Source: Archivesica marissinica (lineage: Eukaryota > Mollusca > Bivalvia > Venerida > Vesicomyidae). Taken from it: a stretch of 64,000 nt of DNA. The stretch lies in NCBI GenBank assembly GCA_014843695.1, contig CM026397.1:43320780-43384779 (forward strand), read 5' to 3'. The notes under the pieces were generated by a model. It was not told where the DNA came from, did no database searches, and saw only the letters and a program-made list of their open reading frames with translations. Each line of letters opens with the position of its first letter. The stretch's first letter is position 1. Positions 11,696 through 22,068 of the stretch are shown piece after piece. A program made the translations under genes and the position numbers.

Positions 11696-11782
11696 GATAT
11701 TATAGCTGTTGGCTATGGCCAATTTGACTTCTCAAATCAAAGGGAAGGTCTTCTCATGTGTTGGTCTCCGAAGAATCCAGAG
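11696..11782 (+). CDS. DNAI4: DNAI4 exon: first WD blade
   Basis: The exon follows CTATACAG and ends at GAG|GTAAGT, 29 codons in phase 0 at both ends. The peptide reads DIIAVGYGQFDF, then QREGLLMCWSPKNPE. From memory vertebrate DNAI4 has DLLAVGHGHFGY, QKRGLACCWSIKNP. The CWS is the blade-end equivalent of the WD dipeptide. The next exon supplies FPERVY, matching WPERIY. The acceptor is the last of nine tandem copies, so correct splicing must select the most 3' AG. Confidence 0.93.
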
Positions 11783-12261
11783 GTAAGTTGCAATAAGAAA
11801 AAGTTGATCATTTTACAAAATAATGTTTCCTTAAGTACTACATGCATACCATACCGTTCATACTCGCCTATAAAACAAGTTTTGTTACCACCAGATTATG
11901 CCCTTAAAGTGGCTTCCCATCTTAGAAGTGAGTGTTAAAAAAACAAATTAAAAAATAAATTAAAAAAACAAACAAAACATTTAAGCAAATAATTATGTTA
12001 AATGGTATCCGTAGTTACGCTTTAGAAAAGAAGACACTGAACATTTCTTCATCTTGCACTGGCTGGCCAAACATGCAATATTTATACTTGGTCTAGTGTC
12101 CATTTTATCAACCCGTCTTATATGCAAGTGCATTTCTAAACCTACAGATTTCAGGACAAAAGTAGGGGGTTGTCTTATAGTCGAGATTGCCGTATAGGCG
12201 CGTATGGACGGTATGTCTGCACCGTGCACACACTAGGTGTTAAACCAAAAATAGTAAAAAT
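11783..12261. other. Intronic sequence with possible dispersed repeat
   Basis: The beginning is an ordinary donor-proximal intron and then an A-rich run near 11935-11985. The part 12000-12230 carries GGGGTTGTCTTATAGTCG and a short minus-strand open frame. The TTGTCTTATA phrase is common in invertebrate dispersed repeats, but I cannot assign a family. Confidence 0.45.
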
Positions 12262-13776
12262 CCATGTCCATAACTAAGTACTATCTAATCAATGTCAGTA
12301 ACTAAGTACTATCTAATCACTGTCTGTATCTAAGTACTATCTAATCACTGTCTGTAACTAAGTACTATCTAATCAATGTCTGTAACTAAGTACTATCTAA
12401 TCGATGTCTGTAACTAAGTACTATCTAATCGATGTCTGTAACTAAGTACTATCTAATCAATGTCTGTAACTAAGTACTATCTAATCAATGTCTGTAACTA
12501 AGTACTATCTAATCAATGTCTGTAACTAAGTACTATCTAATCAATGTCTGTAACTAAGTACTATCTAATCAATGTCTGTAACTAAGTACTATCTAATCAA
12601 TGTCTGTAACTAAGTACTATCTAATCAATGTCTGTAACTAAGTACTATCTAATCAATGTCTGTAACTAAGTACTATCTAATCAATGTCTGTAACTAAGTA
12701 CTATCTAATCAATGTCTGTAACTAAGTACTATCTAATCAATGTCTGTAACTAAGTACTATCTAATCGATGTCTGTAACTAAGTACTATCTAATCAATGTC
12801 GTAACTAAGTACTATCTAATCATGTCTGTAACTAAGTACTATCTAATCAATGTCTGTAACTAAGTACTATCTAATCAATGTCTGTAACTAAGTACTATAA
12901 TCAATGTCTGTAACTAAGTACTATCTAATCAATGTCAGTAACTAAGTACTATCTAATCAATGTCTGTAACTAAGTACTATCTAATCAATGTCTGTAACTA
13001 AGTACTATCTAATCAATGTCTGTAACTAAGTACTATATAATCAATGTCTGTAACTAAGTACTATCTAATCAATGTCAGTAACTAAGTACTATCTAATCAA
13101 TGTCTGTAACTAAGTACTATCTAATCAATGTCTGTAACTAAGTACTATCTAATCAATGTCTGTAACTAAGTACTATCTAATCAATGTCTGTAACTAAGTA
13201 CTATCTAATCAATGTCTGTAACTAAGTACTATCTAATCAATGTCAGTAACTAAGTACTATCTAATCAATGTCTGTAACTAAGTACTATCTAATCAATGTC
13301 TGTAACTAAGTACTATCTAATCAATGTCTGTAACTAAGTACTATCTAATCAATGTCTGTAACTAAGTACTATCTAATCAATGTCTGTAACTAAGTACTAT
13401 CTAATCAATGTCAGTAACTAAGTACTATCTAATCAATGTCTGTAACTAAGTACTATCTAATCAATGTCTGTAACTAAGTACTATCTAATCAATGTCTGTA
13501 ACTAAGTACTATCTAATCAATGTCTGTAACTAAGTACTATCTAATCAATGTCTGTAACTAAGTACTATCTAATCAATGTCAGTAACTAAGTACTATCTAA
13601 TCAATGTCTGTAACTAAGTACTATCTAATCAATGTCAGTAACTAAGTACTATCTAATCAATGTCTGTAACTAAGTACTATCTAATCAATGTCTGTAACTA
13701 AGTACTATCTAATCAATGTCTGTAACTAAGTACTATCTAATCGATGTCTGTAACTAAGTACTATCTAATCAATGTC
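12262..13776 (+). repeat. 28-bp minisatellite, block 1, about 54 copies
   Basis: The unit is TGTCTGTAACTAAGTACT followed by ATCTAATCAA. Variants include CAGTAAC for CTGTAAC and CGATG for CAATG. Copies are highly homogeneous. The array is interrupted at 13777-13855 by a T/G-rich run and resumes at 13856. Confidence 0.97.
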
Positions 13777-13855
13777 GTTGTTTTTTGTTGTTGTTTTTTG
13801 TTGTTGTTTTTTGTTGTTGTTTTTTGTTGTTGTTTTTTGTGTTGTTTTTTGTTGT
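13777..13855 (+). repeat. GTT/T-rich 13-bp simple repeat inside the 28-bp array
   Basis: Six units of GTTGTTGTTTTTT, one shortened, replace part of the 28-bp array between a truncated unit at 13776 and a resumed unit at 13856. The right-hand duplicate of this region (16400 onwards) lacks it. Confidence 0.9.
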
Positions 13856-13990
13856 AACTAAGTACTATCTAATCAATGTCTGTAACTAAGTACTATCTAA
13901 TCAATGTCTGTAACTAAGTACTATCTAATCAATGTCTGTAACTAAGTACTATCTAATCGATGTCTGTAACTAAGTACTATCTATATATTG
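13856..13990 (+). repeat. 28-bp minisatellite, block 2
   Basis: Nearly five further copies of the 28-bp unit continue after the GTT-rich run and end at CTATCTATATATTG. The same end is found at about 16525 in the duplicated segment. Confidence 0.95.
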
Positions 13991-14194
13991 TTGTGCTGAT
14001 CTAACATTACTTTGAAATACACATGGATTTTTTAAAACATTAACTGTAAATGCACTTTGACCATTTAATATTTTATATGCATAATAAAACAGTTAATTTA
14101 AATGTTGTACACACAGGACTGTGTATGTCCACATACTAGATGGTTTTCTATGATTCACAATAAGTTTAACCATGAATGGTTTTCTTGTCTGCAG

Positions 14195-14272
14195 TTTCCC
14201 GAGCGAGTCTATACGTGCAACGTAGGCGTTACAGCAGTCGACTTTTCCCGGGTCAATCCCAGCCTTGTAGCG
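14195..14272 (+). CDS. DNAI4: DNAI4 exon: WD blade (left copy of a duplicated segment)
   Basis: The exon lies between TTGTCTGCAG and GCG|GTAAAT, 26 codons in phase 0. It encodes FPERVYTCNVGVTAVDFS and then NPSLVA. From memory vertebrate DNAI4 has WPERIYQSPYGVTAVDFS and PNLLA. The next exon continues VGLYNGG. An identical exon with identical flanks lies at 16736-16813, on the other side of a 1000-N gap. A real protein would need only one copy, because two would repeat a strand of the propeller. Confidence 0.93.
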
Positions 14273-14655
14273 GTAAATATATTTATATGTACATAGACTG
14301 TCGTAGAATCTTAACTCTATGTACACTAGCGGTAAATATATTTATATGTACATAGACTGTCGTACACCCGTAGCTCTATACACACTAGCGGTAAATATAT
14401 TTATATGTACATAGACTGTCGTACACCCGTAGCTCTATACACACTAGCGGTAAATATATTTATATGTACATAGACTGTCGTACACCCGTAGCTCTATACA
14501 CACTAGCGGTAAATATATTTATATGTACATAGACTGTCGTACACCCGTAGCTCTATACACACTAGCGGTAAATATATTTATATGTACATAGACTGTCGTA
14601 CACCCGTAGCTCTATACACACTAGCGGTAAATATATTTATATGTACATAGACTGT
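14268..14655 (+). repeat. Donor-bearing 59-bp array, left block
   Basis: The exon end and donor TAGCG|GTAAATATAT are repeated in units that continue TTATATGTACATAGACTGTC and ACACCCGTAGC, then return to CACTAGCGGTAAAT. About 6.5 copies are visible before the N run. Every copy presents the same GCG|GTAAAT donor. Confidence 0.93.
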
Positions 14656-15655
14656 NNNNNNNNNNNNNNNNNNNNNNNNNNNNNNNNNNNNNNNNNNNNN
14701 NNNNNNNNNNNNNNNNNNNNNNNNNNNNNNNNNNNNNNNNNNNNNNNNNNNNNNNNNNNNNNNNNNNNNNNNNNNNNNNNNNNNNNNNNNNNNNNNNNNN
14801 NNNNNNNNNNNNNNNNNNNNNNNNNNNNNNNNNNNNNNNNNNNNNNNNNNNNNNNNNNNNNNNNNNNNNNNNNNNNNNNNNNNNNNNNNNNNNNNNNNNN
14901 NNNNNNNNNNNNNNNNNNNNNNNNNNNNNNNNNNNNNNNNNNNNNNNNNNNNNNNNNNNNNNNNNNNNNNNNNNNNNNNNNNNNNNNNNNNNNNNNNNNN
15001 NNNNNNNNNNNNNNNNNNNNNNNNNNNNNNNNNNNNNNNNNNNNNNNNNNNNNNNNNNNNNNNNNNNNNNNNNNNNNNNNNNNNNNNNNNNNNNNNNNNN
15101 NNNNNNNNNNNNNNNNNNNNNNNNNNNNNNNNNNNNNNNNNNNNNNNNNNNNNNNNNNNNNNNNNNNNNNNNNNNNNNNNNNNNNNNNNNNNNNNNNNNN
15201 NNNNNNNNNNNNNNNNNNNNNNNNNNNNNNNNNNNNNNNNNNNNNNNNNNNNNNNNNNNNNNNNNNNNNNNNNNNNNNNNNNNNNNNNNNNNNNNNNNNN
15301 NNNNNNNNNNNNNNNNNNNNNNNNNNNNNNNNNNNNNNNNNNNNNNNNNNNNNNNNNNNNNNNNNNNNNNNNNNNNNNNNNNNNNNNNNNNNNNNNNNNN
15401 NNNNNNNNNNNNNNNNNNNNNNNNNNNNNNNNNNNNNNNNNNNNNNNNNNNNNNNNNNNNNNNNNNNNNNNNNNNNNNNNNNNNNNNNNNNNNNNNNNNN
15501 NNNNNNNNNNNNNNNNNNNNNNNNNNNNNNNNNNNNNNNNNNNNNNNNNNNNNNNNNNNNNNNNNNNNNNNNNNNNNNNNNNNNNNNNNNNNNNNNNNNN
15601 NNNNNNNNNNNNNNNNNNNNNNNNNNNNNNNNNNNNNNNNNNNNNNNNNNNNNNN
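14656..15655. other. Assembly gap, exactly 1000 N
   Basis: The run is exactly 1000 N, which indicates a placeholder rather than a measured length. The left edge lies in the 59-bp donor-bearing array and the right edge in the 28-bp array. Both arrays also occur on the opposite side, so the assembler appears to have broken in a repeat. Confidence 0.99.
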
Positions 15656-16525
15656 AATCAATGTCTGTAACTAAGTACTATCTAATCAATGTCTGTAACT
15701 AAGTACTATCTAATCAATGTCTGTAACTAAGTACTATCTAATCAATGTCTGTAACTAAGTACTATCTAATCAATGTCTGTAACTAAGTACTATCTAATCA
15801 ATGTCAGTAACTAAGTACTATCTAATCAATGTCTGTAACTAAGTACTATCTAATCAATGTCTGTAACTAAGTACTATCTAATCAATGTCTGTAACTAAGT
15901 ACTATCTAATCAATGTCTGTAACTAAGTACTATCTAATCAATGTCAGTAACTAAGTACTATCTAATCAATGTCTGTAACTAAGTACTATCTAATCAATGT
16001 CTGTAACTAAGTACTATCTAATCAATGTCAGTAACTAAGTACTATCTAATCAATGTCTGTAACTAAGTACTATCTAATCAATGTCAGTAACTAAGTACTA
16101 TCTAATCAATGTCTGTAACTAAGTACTATCTAATCAATGTCTGTAACTAAGTACTATCTAATCAATGTCTGTAACTAAGTACTATCTAATCAATGTCTGT
16201 AACTAAGTACTATCTAATCAATGTCTGTAACTAAGTACTATCTAATCAATGTCTGTAACTAAGTACTATCTAATCAATGTCTGTAACTAAGTACTATCTA
16301 ATCAATGTCTGTAACTAAGTACTATCTAATCAATGTCTGTAACTAAGTACTATCTAATCAATGTCAGTAACTAAGTACTATCTAATCAATGTCTGTAACT
16401 AAGTACTATCTAATCAATGTCTGTAACTAAGTACTATCTAATCAATGTCTGTAACTAAGTACTATCTAATCAATGTCTGTAACTAAGTACTATCTAATCG
16501 ATGTCTGTAACTAAGTACTATCTAT
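15656..16525 (+). repeat. 28-bp minisatellite, block 3, about 31 copies
   Basis: This is the same 28-bp unit as at 12262-13990, resuming directly after the gap. Its last five units and everything after them to about 17196 match 13856-14655 at an offset of 2541 bp. Confidence 0.97.
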
Positions 16526-16735
16526 ATATTGTTGTGCTGATCTAACATTACTTTGAAATACACATGGATTTTTTAAAACATTAACTGTAAATGCACTTTG
16601 ACCATTTAATATTTTATATGCATAATAAAACAGTTAATTTAAATGTTGTACACACAGGACTGTGTATGTCCACATACTAGATGGTTTTCTATGATTCACA
16701 ATAAGTTTAACCATGAATGGTTTTCTTGTCTGCAG

Positions 16736-16813
16736 TTTCCCGAGCGAGTCTATACGTGCAACGTAGGCGTTACAGCAGTCGACTTTTCCCGGGTCAATCC
16801 CAGCCTTGTAGCG
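16736..16813 (+). CDS. DNAI4: Identical second copy of the DNAI4 FPERVY exon
   Basis: All 78 bases, and about 200 bp of unique intron before them, are identical to 14195-14272 by eye. Splice signals and phase are intact. This copy, not the left one, is on the same side of the gap as the next exon at 19532. The most economical explanation is a false duplication made by the assembly at the gap (two alleles or one region placed twice). A genuine very recent tandem duplication is the alternative. Including both copies keeps the reading frame but inserts 26 redundant residues. Confidence 0.75.
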
Positions 16814-17640
16814 GTAAATATATTTATATGTACATAGACTGTCGTAGAATCTTAACTCTATGTACACTAGCGGTAAATATATTTATATGTACATAGACTG
16901 TCGTACACCCGTAGCTCTATACACACTAGCGGTAAATATATTTATATGTACATAGACTGTCGTACACCCGTAGCTCTATACACACTAGCGGTAAATATAT
17001 TTATATGTACATAGACTGTCGTACACCCGTAGCTCTATACACACTAGCGGTAAATATATTTATATGTACATAGACTGTCGTACACCCGTAGCTCTATACA
17101 CACTAGCGGTAAATATATTTATATGTACATAGACTGTCGTACACCCGTAGCTCTATACACACTAGCGGTAAATATATTTATATGTACATAGACTGTCGTA
17201 CACCCGTAGCTCTATACACACTAGCGGTAAATATATTTATATGTACATAGACTGTCGTACACCCGTAGCTCTATACACACTAGCGGTAAATATATTTATA
17301 TGTACATAGACTGTCGTACACCCGTAGCTCTATACACACTAGCGGTAAATATATTTATATGTACATAGACTGTCGTACACCCGTAGCTCTATACACACTA
17401 GCGGTAAATATATTTATATGTACATAGACTGTCGTACACCCGTAGCTCTATACACACTAGCGGTAAATATATTTATATGTACATAGACTGTCGTACAATC
17501 TTAACTCTATGCACACTAGTGGTAAATATATTTATATGTACATAGACTGTCGTACAATCTTAGCTCTATGTACACTAATGGTAAATATATTTATATGTAC
17601 ATAGACTGTCGTAGAATCTTAACTCTATGCACACTAGTGA
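16809..17640 (+). repeat. Donor-bearing 59-bp array, right block, about 14 copies
   Basis: The unit is the same as at 14268-14655 and begins at the exon end TAGCG|GTAAAT. Units near the far end are more diverged (AATCTTAACTC in place of ACCCGTAGCTC, ACTAGTGG in place of ACTAGCGG). The most homogeneous units are in the middle, as expected from unequal exchange. Confidence 0.95.
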
Positions 17641-17704
17641 TGAATATAACAGTCAGATTTGTCGCGTCGACACAATTCTAAAGAAATTTCATGACTTATT
17701 TCCA

Positions 17705-17905
17705 GTGGAAGTCATGATAGCGTAGTTGTAGCATGTTCACTTCAGGTGCGAAAAGCCCGGAGTTCGGGCCCAGCTGTAGCCCTTAGGCAAGGCATTTAAA
17801 TTCCACATTGCCTCTTCTCTCTCCTTCGTGGTGAGGTCTCTCTCGATTAATCTAATGTTCTAAAAACTTGTTTCACAATTGAGCTAAAATAATATTTATA
17901 AACAA
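17705..17905 (+). mobile_element. tRNA-derived SINE (family 2)
   Basis: A-box-like TGATAGCGTAGTTGT begins at 17715 and B-box-like GGAGTTCGGGCCC at about 17759. The body is followed by AAAACTTGTTTCACAATT at 17863-17880, nearly identical to the tail of the SINE at 1423-1440, although the heads differ. The end is A/T-rich. Confidence 0.55.
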
Positions 17906-18081
17906 CCTATTTCCAGAGTTTTCAGTTACAAATTAGAAAAACACATTAATGAAATGTCGTCTGCTACAAGTCTTTGAACTATTTATATAGAGGTAAATGG
18001 CTTCTTTTAATTCGTGCCCTTTTGAAACAACACTGATTTTAAATAAATTAAAGCCCAAAATGCTTATTATTATCATGGAAT

Positions 18082-18262
18082 TGTGCAATGGATGCAGAGT
18101 TTGAATCTCGCCAGAACCGTGGTGGGGGAATGAATACAGAGTTTGAATCCTGGCAGAGTCGTGGTGGTGTAATGGATGCAGAGTTCGAATCCTGGCAGAG
18201 CCGTGGTGGTGTGATGGATACAGAGTTTGAATCCTGGCAGAGCCGTGGTGGTGTGATGGATA
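18082..18262 (+). repeat. 42-bp tandem repeat built from a SINE head, four to five copies
   Basis: Units carry GTGGTGTGATGGAT, AGAGTTTGAATCCTGGCAG and AGCCGTG. GAGTTCGAATCC is a canonical tRNA B-box and GTGGTGTAATGG an A-box-like motif, so each unit holds both internal promoter boxes at an abnormally short distance. A related head with GAGCTCGCCCCATTATCGGG follows at 18264. Confidence 0.8.
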
Positions 18263-18374
18263 CGGAGCTCGCCCCATTATCGGGAGGTTGTGAGCTTGAA
18301 TTTCACCTGTACTATCAGCAATGGAGTACAGTGTTTTCAGACGTATTGAATGATAATGCTCCGACAATATGAAT

Positions 18375-18478
18375 ATGGGTGTTTTAAGTTTATTTATCAT
18401 CTCTACCGGTTGCCCATATGAGCGATGCCTCCTGAAGAGATTAGTCATTTTACAGGATAGTGCAATGATACTCGGACA
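18375..18478 (+). repeat. Dispersed repeat shared with 32160-32275
   Basis: The block contains GGTTGCCCATATGAG, GAGATTAGTCATTTTA and GATAGTGCAATGATAC in the same order as 32160-32275, with roughly 20 percent divergence by eye. It probably represents the 3' body of a SINE or another short interspersed element. Confidence 0.65.
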
Positions 18479-19430
18479 CAGCGTTAGGCTGCAGCTAATC
18501 CAAGTAGCACACAGATTAGAGCCCGATCAGACACAGCGTTAGGCTGCAGTTAATCCGAGTAGCACACAGATTAGAGTCCGATCAGACACAGCGTTAGGCT
18601 GCAGCTAATCCGAGTAGCACACAGATTAGAGTCCGATCAGACACAGCGTTAGGCTGCAGCTAATCCGAGTAGCACACAGATTAGAGTCCGATCAGACACC
18701 ACGTTAGGCTGCAGCTAATCCGAGCAGCACACAGATTAGAGTCCGATCAGACACAGCGTTAGGCTGCAGCTAATCCGAGTAGCACACAGATTAGAGCCGA
18801 TCAGACACAGCGTTAGACTGCAGCTAATCCGAGTAGCACACAAATTAGAGTCCGATCAGACACAGCGTCAGGCTGCAGCTAATCCGAGTAGCACACAGAT
18901 TAGAGCCCGATCAGACACAGCGTTAGCTGCAGCTAATCCGAGTAGCACCAATAGAGTCCGATCAGACACAGCGTTAGGCTGCAGCTAATCCGAGTAGCAC
19001 ACAGATTAGAGCCCGATCAGACACAGCGTTAGGCTGCAGCTAATCCGAGTAGCACACAGATTAGAGCCCGATCAGACACAGCGTTAGGCTGCAGCTAATC
19101 CGAGTAGCACACAGATTAGAGCCCGATCAGACACAGCGTTAGGCTGCAGCTAATCCGAGTAGCACACAGATTAGAGCCCGATCAGACACAGCGTTAGGCT
19201 GCAGCTAATCCGAGTAGCACACAGATTAGAGCCCGATCAGACACAGCGTTAGGCTGCAGCTAATCCGAGTAGCACACAGATTAGAGCCCGATCAGACACA
19301 GCGTTAGGCTGCAGCTAATCCGAGTAGCACACAGATAAGAGTCCGATCAGACACAGCGTTAGGCTGCAGCTAATCCGAGTAGCACACAGATTAGAGCCCG
19401 ATCAGTCACCGCATTAGGCTGCAGCTAATC
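18474..19430 (+). repeat. 55-bp minisatellite, about 17 copies
   Basis: Units carry GATCAGACACAGCGTTAGGC, TGCAGCTAATCCGAGTAGC and ACACAGATTAGAGCC. The phrase with GATCAGACAC and a later GATC resembles the core of the MITE at 47931-48170, which has GATCAGACACGGAGTTATGC. The array may therefore derive from a MITE core. Confidence 0.93.
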
Positions 19431-19531
19431 AAGCTCTATGATGTACATAGAAACGACTTTAGATGTGCTTATCAGGTAATGGGTTAACACTGAAATAATT
19501 GTGTAAAACATTTGTAACAATCTTGTTACAG

Positions 19532-19605
19532 GTTGGTTTGTACAATGGTGGTGTGGCAGTTTACAATGTGAGACAATCTGGTGGGAAACCAATCTTAGAT
19601 AATTT
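19532..19605 (+). CDS. DNAI4: DNAI4 exon: second WD blade
   Basis: The exon starts after CTTGTTACAG and ends at ATTT|GTAAGT. It has 24 codons plus two bases and encodes VGLYNGGVAVYNVRQSGG and then KPILDN. From memory vertebrate DNAI4 reads VGYHNGTIAIYNV, then VPVLD. VYNV is the blade-end motif. The split codon TT|T (Phe) is completed by the next exon. The intron after it holds a MITE and the array grown from its end. Confidence 0.94.
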
Positions 19606-19730
19606 GTAAGTACAAACAGTGTGTGATGGATATAGTTATATGTAACACTTACCCACATACAGATCTTACACTCGTCATTTCATACCATATTTATGAAACT
19701 ATATTTATGAATGCTAAGCGTTAACCCTTT

Positions 19731-19961
19731 CAACACCACATACCTCTAAATAGGATTACAAAAAGTGTAGATCCATATGAGCCGGTTCGTGACAAGCCAT
19801 CTCATCAGAATCTGCACTTTTTGCCAGTAATATTACTATTTTTAGACAAAATTACTCATTTTGATAAATGAATTGGTCCAAATGTAATTTTCTTATTAAT
19901 TTATTGGTCTAAAAATATCATGCACCAGTCCATGTCAGTTACTTGGTGTTGAATGGGTTAA
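19731..19961. mobile_element. TTAA-flanked MITE
   Basis: The left end reads TTAACCCTTTCAACACCACA. The right end, reversed, reads TTAACCCATTCAACACCAAG. These form terminal inverted repeats of about 19 bp with TTAA at both outer edges, the target signature of piggyBac-like elements. No open frame lies inside. The element is 231 bp, and its right terminus is the unit of the array that follows. Confidence 0.8.
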
Positions 19962-21311
19962 TATCATGCACCAGTCCATGTCAGTTACTTGGTGTTGAAT
20001 GGGTTAATATCATGCACCAGTCCATGTCAGTTACTTGGTGTTGAATGGGTTAATATCAATCATGCACCAGTCCATGTCAGTTACTTGGTGTTGAATGGGT
20101 TAATACCATGCACCAGTCCATGTCAGTTACTTGGTGTTGAATGGGTTAATATCAATCATACACCAGTCCATGTCAGTTCCTTGGTGTTGAATGTGTTAAT
20201 ATCGTGCACCAGTCCATGTCAGTTACTTGGTGTTGAATGGGTTAATATCATGCACCAGTCCATGTCAGTTACTTGGTGTTGAATGGGTTAATATCATGCA
20301 CCAGTCCATGTCAGTTACTTGGTGTTGAATGGGTTAATATCATGCACCAGTCCATGTCAGTTACTTGGTGTTGAATGGGTTAATATCATGCATCAGTCCA
20401 TGTCAGTTACCTGGTGTTGAATGAGTTAAATATCATGCACCAGTCCATGTCAGTTACTTGGTGTTGAATGGGTTAATACCATGCACCAGTCCATGTCAGT
20501 TACTTGGTGTTGAATGGATTAATACCAATCATGCACCAGTCCATGTCAGTTACTTGGTGTTGAATGGGTTAATACCATGCACCAGTCCATGTCAGTTACT
20601 TGGTGTTGAATGGGTTAATATCATGCACCAGTCCATGTCAGTTACTTGGTGTTGAATGGGTTAATATCATGCACCAGTCCATGTCAGTTACTTGGGGTTG
20701 AATGGGTTAATATCATGCACCAGTCAATGTCAGTTACTTGGTGTTGAATGGGTTAATATCAATCATACACCAGTCCATGTCAGTTCCTTGGTGTTGAATG
20801 TGTTAATATCGTGCACCAGTCCATGTCAGTTACTTGGTGTTGAATGGGTTAATATCATACACCAGTCCATGTCAGTTACTTGGTATTGAATGGGTTAATA
20901 TCATGCACCAGTCCATGTCAGTTACTTGGTGTTGAATGGGTTAATATCATGCACCAGTCCATGTCAGTTACTTGGTGTTGAATGGGTTAATATCATGCAC
21001 CAGTCCATGTCAGTTACTTGGTGTTGAATGGGTTAATATCATGCACCAGTCCATGTCAGTTACTTGGTGTTGAATGGGTTAATATCATGCACCAGTCCAT
21101 GTCAGTTACTTGGTGTTGAATGGGTTAATATCATGCACCAGTCCATGTCAGTTACTTGGTGTTGAATGGGTTAATATCATGCACCAGTCCATGTCAGTTA
21201 CTTGGTGTTGAATGGGTTAATATCATGCACCAGTCCATGTCAGTTACTTGGTGTTGAATGGGTTAATATCATGCACCAGTCCATGTCAGTTACTTGGTGT
21301 TGAATGGGTTC
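19913..21311 (+). repeat. 46-bp minisatellite made of the MITE right end, about 30 copies
   Basis: Each unit runs ATATCATGCACCAGTCCATG, TCAGTTACTTGGTGTTGAAT, GGGTTA. This is the last 40-odd bases of the MITE at 19731-19961 including its terminal inverted repeat and TTAA. The array therefore contains about 30 transposon right ends in one orientation and only one left end. Variant units (ATCAATCATACACC, TTCCTTGG) recur about 600 bp apart, suggesting a block duplication. Confidence 0.95.
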
Positions 21312-21776
21312 AAAGCCAATCTTACACTGTATAATAGTGTATTGCCATAATCTTACACTGAAAAACACAAATTGTTCTTTTTATTTTATGTTTTCCAATG
21401 ATAATCTCGCATTTTGGTGGCCTACGGTCGAACTCATGTTTATATTCCCCCGCTGAGAGCCACTCGCATTGATGTTGAAAAACCTCATTACTACAATTCA
21501 ATACACAATTCAATACACATGCACATTATGCACATTATGCACATTCATGTAAATCTTTTGTTAACAAATATTTGCAATAACATAAATAACATATAACATA
21601 TACACATGCCAACAATCTCCTGTCTGAATCAGGTGCAATATTATAGTACCTAGATTTCTTGTAACTAGGCTCACACAGAGGACTATGTGAAACTGTGGCC
21701 AGAGACTTAAGTAGGATGATCTGAAAGAAAATACTCTATATAGCTGCAATCAGTAATGATATAAAGCTTGTTTCAG
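21312..21776. other. Unique intronic sequence before exon
   Basis: The stretch includes a short CACATTATG repeat near 21522-21545. Otherwise it is unique and AT-rich, ending in the acceptor CTTGTTTCAG. No gene or RNA is recognised. Confidence 0.6.
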
Positions 21777-21934
21777 TTTGTCCCCTGATAAGCACACGGC
21801 GCCAGTATGGCAGATCAAGTGGATCGAGAAGAAGCGTTGGGCTGATGATGAGACCGTTGAAGTCTTAGTGTCTATCTCTACAGATGGCAGGGTATGCCAG
21901 TGGTCAATACTAGAAAAAGGATTTGTATGTTTCG
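21777..21934 (+). CDS. DNAI4: DNAI4 exon: third WD blade
   Basis: The exon starts after TTGTTTCAG, completes a Phe codon and ends one base into a codon at TTCG|GTATGC. Segments are LSPDKHTAPVWQIKWIEKKR, then ETVEVLVSISTDGRVCQWSI and LEKGFVCF. From memory vertebrate DNAI4 has SPQKHLGPVWQLQWIEQ, then REILVSISADGRISKWVI and RKGLDCY. An alternative donor GTATGT ten bases earlier would end in phase 0, but then the next exon would open with an in-frame TGA, so the later donor is chosen. QWSI is the blade end. Confidence 0.94.
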
Positions 21935-22068
21935 GTATGCCCTCCACTATCAGTTCTCAACCATAAAATGAAGCAATAAAACAAATATATTGTATTCATG
22001 GCTTATATTTAGAAATTTTTGAAAAATAACAATTCCTGCTAGTGGTGCAACGATACGGACAAACCCGT

